NCBI RefSeq assembly: GCF_044762745.1
Contig: NZ_JBIWEX010000025.1
Coordinates: 1-64,000 of the forward strand
From: Psychrobacillus sp044762745
GTDB taxonomy: Bacteria; Bacillota; Bacilli; Bacillales_A; Planococcaceae
Direction: 5' to 3'
Length of the DNA: 64,000 bases
Part shown: positions 50,993 through 60,549 of the stretch, piece after piece
How positions within the stretch are numbered: the first letter of the stretch is position 1
Layout of the letters: the number at the start of each line of letters is the position of its first letter
Notes under the pieces: model-generated
The model's database searches: none
Told to the model about the DNA's origin: nothing
What the model saw: only the letters and a program-made list of their open reading frames with translations
Translations under genes and position numbers: made by a program

Positions 50993-51864
50993 GTACTGAT
51001 CATCTAGTGCCAAAAGATTGGGCAGGTAAACTAAGTAGGTTATCCATTTCTACTAAGTCCAAATTGCGTGGGCAGCATAAAGGTTCGCACCGTTCGCAGC
51101 GCTTTGGGGCATCCTTAGATTTTTCCGATTTTAGAGAGTATAGCCCAGGTGATGATGTGCGCCAAATAGATTGGAATGTCTATGCGCGAACAGATAAGTA
51201 TTTTATAAAACGATTTTTAGATGAACAAGAAATGCGCGTACATATTTTACTCGATTGTACCAAGTCCATGAGTGATTCGCTGAAATGGACATTTGCAAAA
51301 CAGCTCGCGGTATCTCTCGGTATACTCGTTTTACAACGGGATGATCGTTTGTCTTTTTCGGCAGTAAGTAATGATAAGAAACCGCTATTTAGACGGAAAG
51401 GTGCTAGTTATCGGAAAGCCTTTACACAAACCATTTCTGATTTAAAAGAACCTGTCATGACTACTTCGTTTTCGGAAAATGCGATTTCTTTTTTACCGAA
51501 AGACAGCACAGTTTTATTTGTTATTTCAGACTGCTTGGAAAGCTTGGAGTCTTGGGAAAGATTGCTTCAAAAGCTACCAAAATTTGCGGGAGATATTCGC
51601 ATTTTACAAGTAGTAACAAATGACGAACTGGAACCAACCTATCGGGGGGACGTGCAAGTAGTAGATGTGGAAACTTCGGCTCAATTAAATGTGTCCATAT
51701 CTTCACGAGTACTCGAATCATACGAAGAAAAGAGAAAATTACATCAACATGGACTAGAATTATTAAGTAATAAATTTGGAGCAAGATTACTTCAAGTAAA
51801 TGCAGATGATGGTATTTCGCATGTACTATTTCAACAACTATTACGTGCAAATTGGGTGCAATGA
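50989..51864 (+). CDS. DUF58 protein (module 2)
   Basis: A 291-residue soluble DUF58 protein without membrane segments. The signature is FSDFREYSPGDDVRQIDWNV (about 45-64), and the von Willebrand-like domain opens ILLDCTKSMSD, a near-MIDAS in which the middle Ser is Thr. It overlaps the MoxR stop. DUF58 proteins are regular partners of MoxR; here it probably links the ATPase to the two membrane-bound von Willebrand proteins that follow. Confidence 0.88.
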   Translation: MSTDHLVPKDWAGKLSRLSISTKSKLRGQHKGSHRSQRFGASLDFSDFREYSPGDDVRQIDWNVYARTDKYFIKRFLDEQEMRVHILLDCTKSMSDSLKWTFAKQLAVSLGILVLQRDDRLSFSAVSNDKKPLFRRKGASYRKAFTQTISDLKEPVMTTSFSENAISFLPKDSTVLFVISDCLESLESWERLLQKLPKFAGDIRILQVVTNDELEPTYRGDVQVVDVETSAQLNVSISSRVLESYEEKRKLHQHGLELLSNKFGARLLQVNADDGISHVLFQQLLRANWVQ

Positions 51865-51875
51865 GGTGAGATTAC

Positions 51876-53633
51876 TTGGGTTTTAATCAACTACTATTTT
51901 TATGGACAGCTATTTTTCCGATTGCTGTATTACTTTATTATTTCTTCCGAAAAAAATATGCAAAGCAGCCTGTTTCCTCTACACTTTTTTGGCAAGAAGT
52001 GATGAAAGAAACAAAAGCTTCACCCTATTTACAGCATTTGCAGCGAAATGCTTTATTTTATTTGCAAATGATCGCAATGATTTTACTTGTTTTAGCTTTA
52101 CTTCAGCCTTTTTGGAAAACAAAGGCACTCGCCGGAGAACAAATAGTTTTTATTGTAGATACTTCTGCAACGATGGAAGTAAATACAAATGATTCAACAC
52201 TTTTTGAAGAACATAAAAAACAAATGCTACAACTTGCTGATGGCTTATCAGGCAAGCCGCTCACCATCATAACAACTGGCAATGAACCGACTCTAGTAGT
52301 CCGTGCGGAAACGAATATCGATCAAATAAAAAGCGAGATTGATAAACTGAAAGTCAGCTATGAAGAGGAAAATATGTCAAAAGCATTAGATTTTGCGCAA
52401 TCATTTTTTCAGCATAAAGCAACTTCTGTTTATATTTTCACGGATGTATTAGATCGAAAGGAACTCCCTTTGCAATATGAAAATGTCACTTGGAATGTAG
52501 AAGGACTAACATCAGAAGTAGGAAACTTGTCGATGAAACGATTCGGTGCAACCAAAACGAATAATGGGATATCTGCATTAATTCAACTAGAAAATCAATC
52601 GAATAAAGAGCAAATAACAGAACTATCCATAGCAAATGAACAAGAGGATCTATGGAAAGAAAACGTCACAATTCCGCCAAATGAAACGATTACACTATCA
52701 TTTGATGAATTAGCAGCATCTTCTTTTTTAAAAGCATCTCTTGATGCGAAAGATGGATATACATTAGACAATACGATGACTGTATTTATGCAAGATCAAT
52801 TATCGAAAGTATTTATCGATAGTGGCTTGCATGAGCTAGTGAGGACCGCATTTCAATCAATGGATATTGAAGTAAGCAGCGTACCGACCGAGCAAATAGG
52901 GTTATTGGCAGAAGAAGGTATTGCTGTTACGAATCAATTTGGAATTTTAAATCAACTAGACCGTCCAGCTTTATTCATCGGAAGAAACGACGTAAATGCG
53001 ATAGAAGTAAATGGTGAAGTACAAACAACTGAACATGCGCTTTTTTCTTTCGCTAATTTATCCGATATTTATGTGAGTAGCGTATATCCAGAAATTCAAG
53101 GCTATACAACGATAGCAACAGTAGGGGATCAGCCATTTATTCAAGTTTCTCCTCGTGGGGATATTGTCGTGCTAGCGGATATTCAAATGACCGATTGGCC
53201 CCTTCACCCATCTTTCCCGTTATTTATGTGGAGCGTGAAGGAACAGCTTTCTGTTGGAAATGCGTATTTAGGTACGTTTACTCCAAATCAAAGAAGTCCG
53301 CAATCACTAGGGAGTGCTTCGAATGAATGGGAAATATATACGATGGATGATTCCTATCAATATTCGATCGATAATGGTGGAGCATTTATCGCACCGATGA
53401 AACCAGGATTATACGTACTTCGTTCTAATGATGTCGTAAAAAACTTTTCTGTTGCTTTATCTCAAAAAGAGAAAGAAATAGAAAAAGGAGAGACGTACAA
53501 AGTAAACGGCGAGCAAATAGAAATGAGCGAAAATTATTCGCAACATTCATTTGTTCCATATATATTACTAGTATTGTTGTTATTATTTGTCATAGAGTGG
53601 GAGGTGCAAAGACGACGTGGATTTACGAGTTGA
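51876..53633 (+). CDS. BatA-like von Willebrand membrane protein
   Basis: A 585-residue protein with a BatA-type N-terminus: membrane segments at about 5-22 and 57-76, then a von Willebrand A domain from about 88 with metal site DTSATM (DxSxT). A long beta-rich extracytoplasmic region follows, and a C-terminal membrane segment at about 560-577 precedes a basic tail. The von Willebrand domain faces outside if both terminal segments span. TTG start after GAGGTGAG. The end overlaps the next gene by 17 bases. Confidence 0.82.
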   Translation: MGFNQLLFLWTAIFPIAVLLYYFFRKKYAKQPVSSTLFWQEVMKETKASPYLQHLQRNALFYLQMIAMILLVLALLQPFWKTKALAGEQIVFIVDTSATMEVNTNDSTLFEEHKKQMLQLADGLSGKPLTIITTGNEPTLVVRAETNIDQIKSEIDKLKVSYEEENMSKALDFAQSFFQHKATSVYIFTDVLDRKELPLQYENVTWNVEGLTSEVGNLSMKRFGATKTNNGISALIQLENQSNKEQITELSIANEQEDLWKENVTIPPNETITLSFDELAASSFLKASLDAKDGYTLDNTMTVFMQDQLSKVFIDSGLHELVRTAFQSMDIEVSSVPTEQIGLLAEEGIAVTNQFGILNQLDRPALFIGRNDVNAIEVNGEVQTTEHALFSFANLSDIYVSSVYPEIQGYTTIATVGDQPFIQVSPRGDIVVLADIQMTDWPLHPSFPLFMWSVKEQLSVGNAYLGTFTPNQRSPQSLGSASNEWEIYTMDDSYQYSIDNGGAFIAPMKPGLYVLRSNDVVKNFSVALSQKEKEIEKGETYKVNGEQIEMSENYSQHSFVPYILLVLLLLFVIEWEVQRRRGFTS

Positions 53634-56217
53634 CCAACCACTTTGGCTATTGTTATTAGTTCCTATTGTTATTTATTTTATATGGACTTGGAAGAAAGAA
53701 AAGAAAGGTTTTCGTAAAGAAGGAAAAGTTGTCTTTTTTCTTCGATTACTTGCCATTGTTTGCTTGATTTTAGGTTTGACCAATCCTTATCTTTTATTAC
53801 CTATAAAAGAAGAACAAGTACTTTTCTTAGTCGATCGTTCCGCTTCTGTACAAGGAACGGACAACCAAGTGATTTCGTTTATCGAGCAAAGCTTATCGTC
53901 GCGAAAAAATACACAGCTTGTAGGTGTATATACATTTGCGGAAGACTTTCAATCAGAGGTTGCTTTAACTGCTGGGGAAGTAAATTTACCCGTCTTTACA
54001 CCGATGAAAGCTCCAGGTAACACGGATATAGCAAGAGCATTGCAACTTGCGACTGGGATTGTAGAACCATCGAAAGCGACAAGAATCGTCCTTTTCACGG
54101 ATGGATTAGAAACGAGTGGTTCGGTACAAGATGAGCTTTTGAAAATTGCAGGTGGAAACGTGACGATTGATGTTGTTCAACTCGAGCGAGCATCTTCTGA
54201 AGATGTTGCGATTACCTCGTTTGAAACACCACCCATTGCATTTGAAGGGGAGCAACAACAACTAAATGTCCAATTAGAAGCGACGACGAATACGACAGGT
54301 GAATTATTGCTGTATGAAAACGATCAATTGTTATCTCGTGAGCAAATTACACTAGAACAAGGATCGAATAGTTTTACATTTCGAAATGCATCTACTGGAG
54401 AAGGATTATTAAAATATGAAGTCCAAGTTGTCGTAAGTGGGGATGGATTAATCGAGAACAACAAGCTGACGAGTGTAACAAACGTGGAAAGCTCTCCACA
54501 TTTATTAGTCGTAACACATGATGGCAACCGCTCTAATATTCCAACCGTCATTGACCAAGCCGCTATTCAAACGGACGTTATGGATGCCAGTGCATTGCCG
54601 TTTGATTTATCGAATTATTTACGGTACGATGCGATCATTTTTGATAATGTCCCTGGGCATGTTGTAGGGGAACAAAAAATGACGGTCATTGAACAAGCGG
54701 TGAAAAATTTCGGTGTTGGTTTTATGATGGTCGGCGGAACAAATAGTTTTGGTTTAGGTGGATACTTCAAAACGCCTATTGAAAAATTATTACCAGTTGA
54801 AATGGAGATTAAAGGAAAACACCAAATGCCATCTCTCGGTTTAGTTATTGTGATGGACCGTTCGGGAAGTATGAGTGGGTCTAAATTTGAATACGCGAAA
54901 GAAGCTGCAGCTCGTTCAGTCGAAATGCTTCGAGAAGGGGATACGCTTGGCTTCATCGCGTTTGACGATCGCCCCTGGGAAATAATTGAAGCATCACCTC
55001 TATCTGATAAACAAGAAGCATTAGACACTATATTATCCGTTGGAGTAGGCGGTGGAACAGAAATTTACTCGAGTCTAGCACTAGCTTATGAAAAGTTAGC
55101 TCCTTTAAAGTTACAGCGTAAGCATGTCATTTTATTGACCGATGGACAATCTGCTTCTAGCGGGGATTACCAAACATTAATCGAAGAAGGGGCAAAAGAT
55201 TTAATCACCGTTTCGACGGTAGCGATTGGGCAAGATGCCGATAGAGCGTTACTTGAAAGTTTAGCTGAAATGGGCGGAGGAACATTTTACGATGTAGTAG
55301 ATGAATCGACTATTCCAGCTATCATGTCTACAGAAACGGCGATGATTTCCCGAACCTATATCGAGGATAATCCATTCTATCCAATTATTTATGGTGATGC
55401 TGCTTGGACTAGTTTGTTTATAGATGGAGTGCCGCAAATGAACGCCTATATTGCGACGACACCGAAACAAACTGCATCGATTATTGCCGAAAGTGAAAAA
55501 GAAGATCCAGTACTTGTTGAGTGGATGTACGGGCTAGGAAGAACAATGGCTTTCACTTCCGATTCTACAGGGGCGTGGAGTGGTGATTTTGCTAGATGGA
55601 ACCATTGGGGAGACTTTTGGAACACAGCAGTCTCTCGCCTATTACCTGCTTATAGTGAAGTGCCATTTACGATTCAAAAAGCTAGTGATGGTAGTTATAC
55701 GGTAACCGATCCTTCAGGAAAATCTTCTTTTTTAGAAGTAGCTGCGGTTAATGAAAAAGGGGAAGAGCTCCCCGTTACATCAGAACCACTCGCACCAGGC
55801 AAATCACGTGTAACCGTAGAAAGTGATCCAGGTCTTGTATTTTTCCGAGTATCCAATGAACAAGATGCGGTTTATCAAGCAGGTATTTCTATTCCATATA
55901 GTGAAGAATATAAAGTACAAAAGCCAAATACAAATAAGTTAGAGATGATTGCAAACCGAGCAGGTGGTAAAATGCTTACAGAAGCATCTGAAGTATTCCG
56001 ACCTATCGATTTAAAAAGTTCAGAGCGACAATCAATCCAGCAATTGCTTATATTAGCGGCAATCGTCTTATTTTTTATTGATATCACGATTCGTAGATTT
56101 GGTTTTAACCAATTGCTCGCACCTTTTAATAGGATTAGAAAGAAAAAGAAGATTGTAGAGACCACAGTTGGAACAAGTAATGTGGAAAAGCTTGTGAAAG
56201 AGATGAAAAAACGGTAA
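53617..56217 (+). CDS. Double von Willebrand / amidotransferase-like membrane protein
   Basis: An 866-residue protein. Two N-terminal membrane segments (about 8-23, 37-60); first von Willebrand A domain from about 67 with DRSASV; a beta domain; an amidotransferase-like domain at about 285-400 (GVGFMMVGGTNSFGLGGY) with no catalytic Cys evident; a second von Willebrand A domain from about 405 with the full MIDAS DRSGSMSGS; then a beta region and a C-terminal membrane segment at about 807-822. GTG start behind GGGAGGTG, overlapping the previous gene. It closes the operon. Presumably it forms an envelope complex with the BatA-like protein; function unknown. Confidence 0.82.
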   Translation: MDLRVDQPLWLLLLVPIVIYFIWTWKKEKKGFRKEGKVVFFLRLLAIVCLILGLTNPYLLLPIKEEQVLFLVDRSASVQGTDNQVISFIEQSLSSRKNTQLVGVYTFAEDFQSEVALTAGEVNLPVFTPMKAPGNTDIARALQLATGIVEPSKATRIVLFTDGLETSGSVQDELLKIAGGNVTIDVVQLERASSEDVAITSFETPPIAFEGEQQQLNVQLEATTNTTGELLLYENDQLLSREQITLEQGSNSFTFRNASTGEGLLKYEVQVVVSGDGLIENNKLTSVTNVESSPHLLVVTHDGNRSNIPTVIDQAAIQTDVMDASALPFDLSNYLRYDAIIFDNVPGHVVGEQKMTVIEQAVKNFGVGFMMVGGTNSFGLGGYFKTPIEKLLPVEMEIKGKHQMPSLGLVIVMDRSGSMSGSKFEYAKEAAARSVEMLREGDTLGFIAFDDRPWEIIEASPLSDKQEALDTILSVGVGGGTEIYSSLALAYEKLAPLKLQRKHVILLTDGQSASSGDYQTLIEEGAKDLITVSTVAIGQDADRALLESLAEMGGGTFYDVVDESTIPAIMSTETAMISRTYIEDNPFYPIIYGDAAWTSLFIDGVPQMNAYIATTPKQTASIIAESEKEDPVLVEWMYGLGRTMAFTSDSTGAWSGDFARWNHWGDFWNTAVSRLLPAYSEVPFTIQKASDGSYTVTDPSGKSSFLEVAAVNEKGEELPVTSEPLAPGKSRVTVESDPGLVFFRVSNEQDAVYQAGISIPYSEEYKVQKPNTNKLEMIANRAGGKMLTEASEVFRPIDLKSSERQSIQQLLILAAIVLFFIDITIRRFGFNQLLAPFNRIRKKKKIVETTVGTSNVEKLVKEMKKR

Positions 56218-56226
56218 GAATTGTGG

Positions 56227-56264
56227 AACGGCTAACGGCATATTTATGTTGTTAGCCGTTTTTT
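56227..56264 (+). terminator. Terminator of the ABC-MoxR-VWA operon
   Basis: 10-bp stem AACGGCTAAC/GTTAGCCGTT with inner complementarity, followed by TTTTG. It lies 10 bp after the last stop. Confidence 0.85.
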
Positions 56265-56396
56265 GTTCAGCAAGCGGGCCCTTAAATGGAACAACACTTG
56301 ATGGCTAAAATTGGTTATAATATTAGGAAATAGGTTTTTTTCTAGAAAGATTAACATAATTTTGTAATTTATCGCTTTGTATGAGGGGGATAGAAA

Positions 56397-57788
56397 ATGA
56401 GGATTCAAGAAATAATAGATATAATAAGGGAGTATTTTTTTCTAGCATTAATAGCAATAATTATTTTAGGGGTTATTTTCTTTTTAGGATATTTCATTCT
56501 ATATAGAAAACTCTTTGGAGGGAAAAGAAGACTTCTCAAAAAGCAATTACTGTTTGGAGGATTGTTTATTGGATATATCATCATGGTGGCTGGTGTAACC
56601 TTTTTGAATAGAGGTTCTAATTATCTGGGCGAGATGGACTTATCTTTTCTTAGTTCATATAGAGAAGCTTGGTATAGTTTTAGTGTAAGGCATTGGCAGT
56701 TTGTGCTTTTAAATATTCTCATGTTTGTACCGTTCGGTATACTTTTACCATTATTACATTCGCGTTTTCGTAGAGGTATTTGGACAATCGGAGCAGCAAT
56801 ACTATTTACTCTTTCCATTGAAAGTCTCCAACTAGTTACAGGATTTGGCATTTTTGAAGTTGATGATTTATTTAATAATTTACTCGGTTCAATCATTGGA
56901 TACGGTATTATTATGGGATTCATCACAATGAAAGGAAAGGAATTAAAGCTATCGTTTTTCTACTTTTCACCTTTATTATTAGTATTGGTCTTATTAGGAA
57001 GCATGTTTACGTACTACCACTTTAAGGAATTTGGGAATCTCTCCATTGCTCCCATTCATAGAACTGATATGACACAAGCAACAACCACTATAGATGTACA
57101 GTTAAACGATAATACAATAACAGTCCCAGTATATAAAGCACCGAGTTATACAAAGGATGTCGCTAATAAATTTGTCCTAGATTTTTTTAAAAGAATGAAT
57201 CTTGATACGTCGGATATGGAAATTATTTCTTATCAGAATGAAGGGGTCTATTGGAATGGACGTGAGAGATCTCATAATATATGGTTCCGATTTTTAGATG
57301 GAAGTTATGATTATACGGATTTTTCAAGCTTTAACGAAGATACAGAGCTAAAAGATGTAGATGAAGAAACCTTAAAAGAAAACTTAACAAAATTCGACAT
57401 TGACATTCCACAAGACTCTCATTTTCAAAAAGTAGATATTGGGATTTATGAGTGGACTGTAAATAAAAAGGCAATAGACAACCAGTTAAAAGATGGATAT
57501 TTAACTGTAAATTATTATAGCGATGATACGGTAAAGAGAATTAATAATAAATTAATAACTTATGACAAGGTAAGGGATATACAAATAATAAGCGAACAAG
57601 AAGCGTATAAAAAAATTTTAGATGGGGAATTTCAACATTACTCTGAAAATAAAATAATAGAAACCTTACATATCCATAAAGTAGAGGTAAGCTATTATTT
57701 AGATTCCAAAGGCTATTATCAACCTGTTTATGCATTCTATAGTACATTAGATGGATTGAATATGACTATTTTAATTCCGGGAATCTAG
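56397..57788 (+). CDS. VanZ-family protein with a large extracytoplasmic domain
   Basis: A 463-residue protein. Residues 1-215 are the VanZ membrane domain with five or six segments; the typical stretches NILMFVPFGILLPLL and DDLFNNLLGSIIGYGII are present. Residues about 215-463 are a soluble domain rich in Asp, Tyr and Lys; its end, with SEQEAYKKIL and GYYQPVYAF, recalls the YycI/YycH fold. VanZ proteins are linked to low-level teicoplanin resistance, but most members have unknown roles. ATG follows GAGGGGGATAG. The fusion to this C-terminal domain is the unusual part. Confidence 0.8.
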   Translation: MRIQEIIDIIREYFFLALIAIIILGVIFFLGYFILYRKLFGGKRRLLKKQLLFGGLFIGYIIMVAGVTFLNRGSNYLGEMDLSFLSSYREAWYSFSVRHWQFVLLNILMFVPFGILLPLLHSRFRRGIWTIGAAILFTLSIESLQLVTGFGIFEVDDLFNNLLGSIIGYGIIMGFITMKGKELKLSFFYFSPLLLVLVLLGSMFTYYHFKEFGNLSIAPIHRTDMTQATTTIDVQLNDNTITVPVYKAPSYTKDVANKFVLDFFKRMNLDTSDMEIISYQNEGVYWNGRERSHNIWFRFLDGSYDYTDFSSFNEDTELKDVDEETLKENLTKFDIDIPQDSHFQKVDIGIYEWTVNKKAIDNQLKDGYLTVNYYSDDTVKRINNKLITYDKVRDIQIISEQEAYKKILDGEFQHYSENKIIETLHIHKVEVSYYLDSKGYYQPVYAFYSTLDGLNMTILIPGI

Positions 57789-58078
57789 AAAACTTTATTA
57801 CTGATGATAGTTCTTACAATGAATTAGGTAATCCAAAATATAAATAAATTTACTGTACTTGAAACTTGAATAAACGGAAATCATTAATTGAAGAAAAAAC
57901 AGTGGATATTGGAGTTTAGAAATTATTTAGTTATTCAATTAAAGAGCGCAATTATGGAAAAGCACAGTAGAAAATGATTAAACCTTTTTAGTAATACCTA
58001 AATGGAAAAGTTAATTAATTTGTTCAAATTTTATTCTAAAGTATTTGGTACATGATTTTCCCATATGCACGTAAATAT
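57789..58078. other. AT-rich stretch between convergent genes
   Basis: I see no gene, repeat or structured element here before the terminator at 58079-58116. Confidence 0.6.
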
Positions 58079-58116
58079 AAAAGAGGAGAAAAGTGAACCA
58101 GTCACTTTTCTCCTCG
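58079..58116 (-). terminator. Terminator of the MFS gene
   Basis: Perfect 14-bp stem GAGGAGAAAAGTGA/TCACTTTTCTCCTC with a 5-base loop; the minus strand continues TTTTATA. Confidence 0.85.
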
Positions 58117-58137
58117 TTTGATTTACTTTATAGAAAT

Positions 58138-59325
58138 TTAAACAATAATTGGATTTTTCTTCTTAATCCAAACAATCGTAATACCCCATGAGCATAAAAG
58201 AATAATTGCACCAATAACAAACGGAAGATTTAGATTCATATCAAAAAACATTCCCGCAAGCGCTGGACCAACCATATTTCCTAAACTCATATACGCATTA
58301 TTCATACCAGCGGCAAATCCTTGTTCATTTCCAGCTAGCTTTGACACGACCGTATTAACAGCCGGGCGAATTAAAGTAGTTGCAGTGGAGAATAGAGTAG
58401 CTACTAACAATACTAGCGCGAATCCATCTACTAAGAAAAAAGCTAATAATGATAATGCGGCACCAACAAGACTTACTAAAATTACATTCAATTCACCGAA
58501 CCGTTTAAATAGTTTATTGACAATTAAAGTTTGTACAATTACACCGGCAAATCCTCCAACCGTCAATACAATGGCGATATCTTGTGGAGTGTAATTATAT
58601 TTATGGTCGACATATAGAGAAAACGTTGTTTGGAAATTGGCAATCCCGAAAGAAAACACGAAAATAATAACGAGCATCATAAAATACGGTGTTTTCACCG
58701 AGTTTTTCATTTGAACAAGTATATTCTCGCGTTTTTTCGCTTCAGAAGGATTATCCGAAATCGCATGTTTCACATCTGGTAAAATGATAAATGAAATTAC
58801 GGCAGAAAGAATTGCTGCAATGGAAGCCATATAAAATGGGAAAGTTAAGCTTACTTTTGCTAAAAATCCACCGATCGCAGGACCTATCATAAATCCTAAA
58901 GACATCGAAGCACCAAGAAGACCCATTCCTCGTCCACGTTCTTCAAAAGTTGTAATGTCAGCAACAAATGCCATCGTCGCTGGAATTAAAAAAGCTCCCC
59001 CAATACCACTTATAAATCTTGCAGCATACAACATCCATTCGTGTGTCGCCATGCCGAACCAAAATTGAGAAGCAGAAAAGACAAGTAATCCAACAATAAT
59101 AAGTTTTTTTCGCCCAAAAGTATCAGACAAATCACCTGCTAATGGGGAAAATACAAACTGTCCTAATGCAAAAGATGCAATGATAAATCCTAATGCTTGG
59201 CCTGCTACACCAAACGTCTCTAAATACGATGGCATAACTGGAATAACAAGTCCAATACCTGCCATTGCGATAAACATATTAAACATTAATATATATAGTG
59301 CAAACTGTGATGTTTTCTTCGCCAT
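58138..59325 (-). CDS. MFS multidrug exporter
   Basis: A 395-residue, 12-segment major facilitator of the drug:H+ antiporter-1 group (NorA/Bmr/Blt type). Motif A reads GDLSDTFGRKKLI (about 64-76) and the antiporter motif C reads GASMSLGFMIGPAIGGFLA (about 139-157). Exports drugs or metabolites by proton exchange; substrate unknown. ATG follows AGCAGGAATC. No regulator gene adjoins. It lies downstream of the pot operon on the same strand but is separated by a terminator. Confidence 0.85.
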   Translation of the reverse strand: MAKKTSQFALYILMFNMFIAMAGIGLVIPVMPSYLETFGVAGQALGFIIASFALGQFVFSPLAGDLSDTFGRKKLIIVGLLVFSASQFWFGMATHEWMLYAARFISGIGGAFLIPATMAFVADITTFEERGRGMGLLGASMSLGFMIGPAIGGFLAKVSLTFPFYMASIAAILSAVISFIILPDVKHAISDNPSEAKKRENILVQMKNSVKTPYFMMLVIIFVFSFGIANFQTTFSLYVDHKYNYTPQDIAIVLTVGGFAGVIVQTLIVNKLFKRFGELNVILVSLVGAALSLLAFFLVDGFALVLLVATLFSTATTLIRPAVNTVVSKLAGNEQGFAAGMNNAYMSLGNMVGPALAGMFFDMNLNLPFVIGAIILLCSWGITIVWIKKKNPIIV

Positions 59326-59440
59326 ATGATTCCTGCTTTCTTAAATTACTTAGTATGCGTCTATCGATTCTACCATATTCGGGAAAGAATAAAAACTTTC
59401 GTTGCACGAATAATTATTAATTGTTAATTTGGAAAATAAG

Positions 59441-59474
59441 AAATAGAGTCGCCTGGGAAAAGGCAACTCTATCC
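59441..59474 (-). terminator. Terminator of the pot operon
   Basis: 12-bp stem ATAGAGTTGCCT/AGGCGACTCTAT (one mismatch) on the minus strand, followed by TTCTTATTTT. Confidence 0.8.
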
Positions 59475-59475
59475 A

Positions 59476-60549
59476 TTAATTTGTTCCCATTTTAAACTTT
59501 AAAAATAACTCGTTATATTTACCTAACATCTCAAGACCGAGATCATTATACACTTCTAAATTATCTCTAGTCTCCTCGGTAGGATAAAAGCGTTCGTCTG
59601 AAGTAACTTCTACATCCATCAACTCCACAGCGGCTGCATTTGGGATAGAATAACCAACATAATCTGCATTTTTGGCCGCTACTTCTGCATCTAGCATAAA
59701 GTTTATAAATGCATGTGCTCCATCTACATTAGCTGAAGTTTTTGGAATAACCATGTTATCGAACCATAAGTTAGAACCCTCTTCGGGAACGGCATAGTCC
59801 AGTTCTTCGTTTTCAGACATCATATCAGCTGCTTGACCTGACCAAGTTAGGGCTACAGGCGCCTCTTCATTGACCATGAGCTGCGTTACTTCATCCCCAA
59901 TAATTGCTTTTACATTAGGAGATAGTTTGCTTAACTTAGCAGATGCTTCTTTTAATTCCTCTTCATCTGTAGAGTTTAAAGAATATCCTAAGCTATTTAA
60001 ACCCATACCAATTACTTCGCGAGCACCATCGACTAACAACACTTGTCCTTTTAAGGAAGGATCCCAAAGAGCTTCCCAACTTTCGAATGTTTGACCATCC
60101 AGCAAGCTAGGGTTAAATACAATTCCTACAGTTCCCCAAAAATAGGGGATCGAAAACTCATTTTTCGGATCAAACGACAAATTTAAAAAGTAAGGATCAA
60201 TGTTTTCGAGATTTGGAATCTTCGAATGATCAATTGGTAATAGCAAATCATGTTCCTTCATTTTTTCAATCGCATACTCTGATGGAATGGCAATATCATA
60301 CGAAGTTCCACCTTGTTCAATTTTCGTCATCATCGCTTCGTTTGAATCGAATGTTTCGTAGACAACGCGGTATCCTGACTCTTCTTCAAACTGACGGAGT
60401 AAATCCGGATCGATATATTCACCCCAGTTGAAAATAGTTACTGTATCGCTTCCTGCTTTACCGGAACTTTTATTCAAATAGTCATTAACAAAAAACAAAG
60501 CGATGCAAACGACAATAATTGCAATTGCTGCTTTTATAATGTCTCTCAT
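59476..60549 (-). CDS. potD: Spermidine/putrescine-binding protein PotD
   Basis: A 357-residue substrate-binding protein of the polyamine ABC transporter. An N-terminal hydrophobic segment (about 4-22) lacks a lipobox Cys, so it is membrane-anchored or cleaved rather than a lipoprotein. The mature start VTIFNWGEYIDPDLLRQFE is the PotD hallmark, and LTWSGQAADMM and WFDNMVIPKTS belong to the binding fold. The start overlaps the potC stop (ATGA). Whether spermidine or putrescine is preferred cannot be read directly. Confidence 0.93.
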   Translation of the reverse strand: MRDIIKAAIAIIVVCIALFFVNDYLNKSSGKAGSDTVTIFNWGEYIDPDLLRQFEEESGYRVVYETFDSNEAMMTKIEQGGTSYDIAIPSEYAIEKMKEHDLLLPIDHSKIPNLENIDPYFLNLSFDPKNEFSIPYFWGTVGIVFNPSLLDGQTFESWEALWDPSLKGQVLLVDGAREVIGMGLNSLGYSLNSTDEEELKEASAKLSKLSPNVKAIIGDEVTQLMVNEEAPVALTWSGQAADMMSENEELDYAVPEEGSNLWFDNMVIPKTSANVDGAHAFINFMLDAEVAAKNADYVGYSIPNAAAVELMDVEVTSDERFYPTEETRDNLEVYNDLGLEMLGKYNELFLKFKMGTN

